From contig CM064502.1 of assembly GCA_032716605.1 (NCBI GenBank), positions 56,989,432 to 57,053,431 on the forward strand: a stretch of DNA of 64,000 bases, in the 5' to 3' direction. This DNA comes from Paralithodes platypus. Taxonomy: Eukaryota; Arthropoda; Malacostraca; Decapoda; Lithodidae. Shown in pieces: positions 62,737 through 64,000 of this stretch. Position numbers and translations under genes: made by a program. The notes beneath the pieces were generated by a model. It saw nothing but the letters and a program-made list of their open reading frames with translations. It had not been told where the DNA came from and made no database searches. The number at the start of each line of letters is the position of its first letter. Within the stretch, counting starts at the first letter, position 1.

Positions 62737-64000
62737 GTAAGCTATAAATTAGTACGATTTTATGATGAATTATTGGTTTTCAGGGGTATATATGTGGTTG
62801 GATTAATGGAAAACAACGAACGAATATCAGCACTGTTTTCCATTGTGGTGTTTCCGAGAATAATCCAATGATGACGTCAAATTAGCTTGCCGCCAATCAA
62901 CTGTGGAACACTTGGAAATGTGTTAGCTGTTATTTACCGATATATTTGTGGAAAAATAGAGTGAATTAAGGGGCTGGAATATAACATTGACTTTATGTGA
63001 AGTGCGAGTGCCCTACACATTCTAAAATTGTGCATATTAATCTTGGGGAACTCATTATATATAAGGTATAAGTTCAAGGTGATACTTTGGATAAACCTGA
63101 CTTCTAGCAAGCACCAAACAGCGATTTTGTAAGTAGCCAAGCATATTATTTTGTCAGATAAGCCTAGGCCTACTTGTATTAGCCTAGGCCTATGATGATA
63201 ATGATGATTTGAAGCAGAAATGAGTAGCCTAGGCTGAGGCTAGGCATATTAGGCTTAGGATAACCCATTATCCAACAATCTTAGGACTGCCCCCACTAGT
63301 GGGGCTATGTATAATGTATTGATAGGCTAATGAAGATCAAGGAAGATTTGAGGTTAAAGACAGTAAAAAATAAGGTTAGCTAGGCAGCTGGGAATCTGGT
63401 TCTGGTAGGCTAAGACTCAGAGCCCACTCTTAACCCGGGAATGGCGAAGGTCCTCAATTATGGTAATTATTTAGAAGATGACCTTTTTTTCTAGTTATTA
63501 AAAACTTACTCTATGGTGTATTATATGATATATAGAAGCAATAGAACTGTTAAAATGATCTGGGAAGTGTATATTAAACTTAGCCTAGACCAACATTCCT
63601 GTTTTTTTTTTTTTTTTTTTTTGTAGCTAAGGCTAGGCTAACCTAGCCTAGGCTACTCTTGAGTTTTGGAACACAGTAGGCCTAAGCCTAGGCCTATTTT
63701 AGATGTCTAACTTTTAAAATAATAATATAAAAATACGTAGGCTAGGCCTAGGCTAGGATTAATTTTTTTTTATCATTATACAGAAAGTTGTATCACTCAA
63801 AAAAACAGCGTCATTCGACACCCTGGCTAGGCTATAGCCTATGACAATAACAGTTTGCCGTCATGCCGTGGGATTAGGCCTATAGGGGTAGACCTGTCAC
63901 TGAAGAATACTTTCGCAGTCTTACCGTTTGTTTTTGTTTTCAAGGTATAGGCTATAGGCAGAATAGGCTACAGTAGTATCTTATCTACTGGTATCTTATT
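62737..64000. other. Sequence rich in TAGGCCTA words, poly-T tract, no gene seen
   Basis: Poly-T at about 63602-63622; many AGCCTAGGC / GGCCTAGGCT words from 63160 on; none of the MITE families listed above. Confidence 0.5.

Overview
The window is animal nuclear DNA. It has spliceosomal introns with GT..AG borders, AT-rich non-coding sequence, long CA/TA/ATT microsatellites, non-LTR retrotransposon tails and several families of palindromic MITEs. The one gene I can identify is muscleblind (mbl/MBNL), read on the + strand. Its arthropod-type layout and the repeat landscape suggest a crustacean, probably a decapod; the species assignment is inference.

mbl exons are at 835-975 (Ala-rich linker with a basic motif), 14031-14172 or 14031-14978 (the VVPYKRPA..VPVSCEY region, which either splices onward or reads through to a stop), 33007-33062 (small cassette), 40384-40468 (third CCCH zinc finger) and 44193-44638 (fourth CCCH finger, His/Thr/Asn-rich tail, stop). 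Splice phases fit across the chain (0-0, 0-1, 1-0, 0-1, 1-stop), and the joined 870 nt form one open frame of 289 codons plus stop. The first two zinc fingers must lie upstream of base 1. Two isoform classes follow: a long low-complexity tail without a second finger pair, and a form with a second finger pair. Inside the long terminal exon, 14173-14421 has strong splice signals, is 249 nt (3 x 83) and is open in frame, so it looks like an exitron. Weaker candidate exons are at 18116-18270 and 32271-32447.

The introns are packed with repeats. The commonest are TTAA-flanked palindromes (families B, C and D, resembling piggyBac-type non-autonomous elements) and TA-flanked palindromes (A, E, F, H and M, resembling Tc1/mariner or pogo). 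Many are nested, and the insertion order can be read. The stretches 14.0-18.9 kb and 43.3-49.0 kb, around the two terminal exons, are nearly free of these MITEs, which fits long 3' UTRs or constrained flanks.

From 49 to 60.8 kb lies intergenic-looking sequence with more MITEs, tRNA-derived SINE pieces and two 5'-truncated LINEs on the - strand; one LINE has a clear target-site duplication and sits inside a TTAA element. From about 60.8 kb the character changes: the main MITE families stop, TAGGCCTA-like words become frequent, there is a recent 225-bp tandem duplication, and candidate first exons near a CRE-like TGACGTCA (61034-61041) hint at a neighbouring gene. I saw no rRNA gene, intact tRNA gene or CRISPR array.
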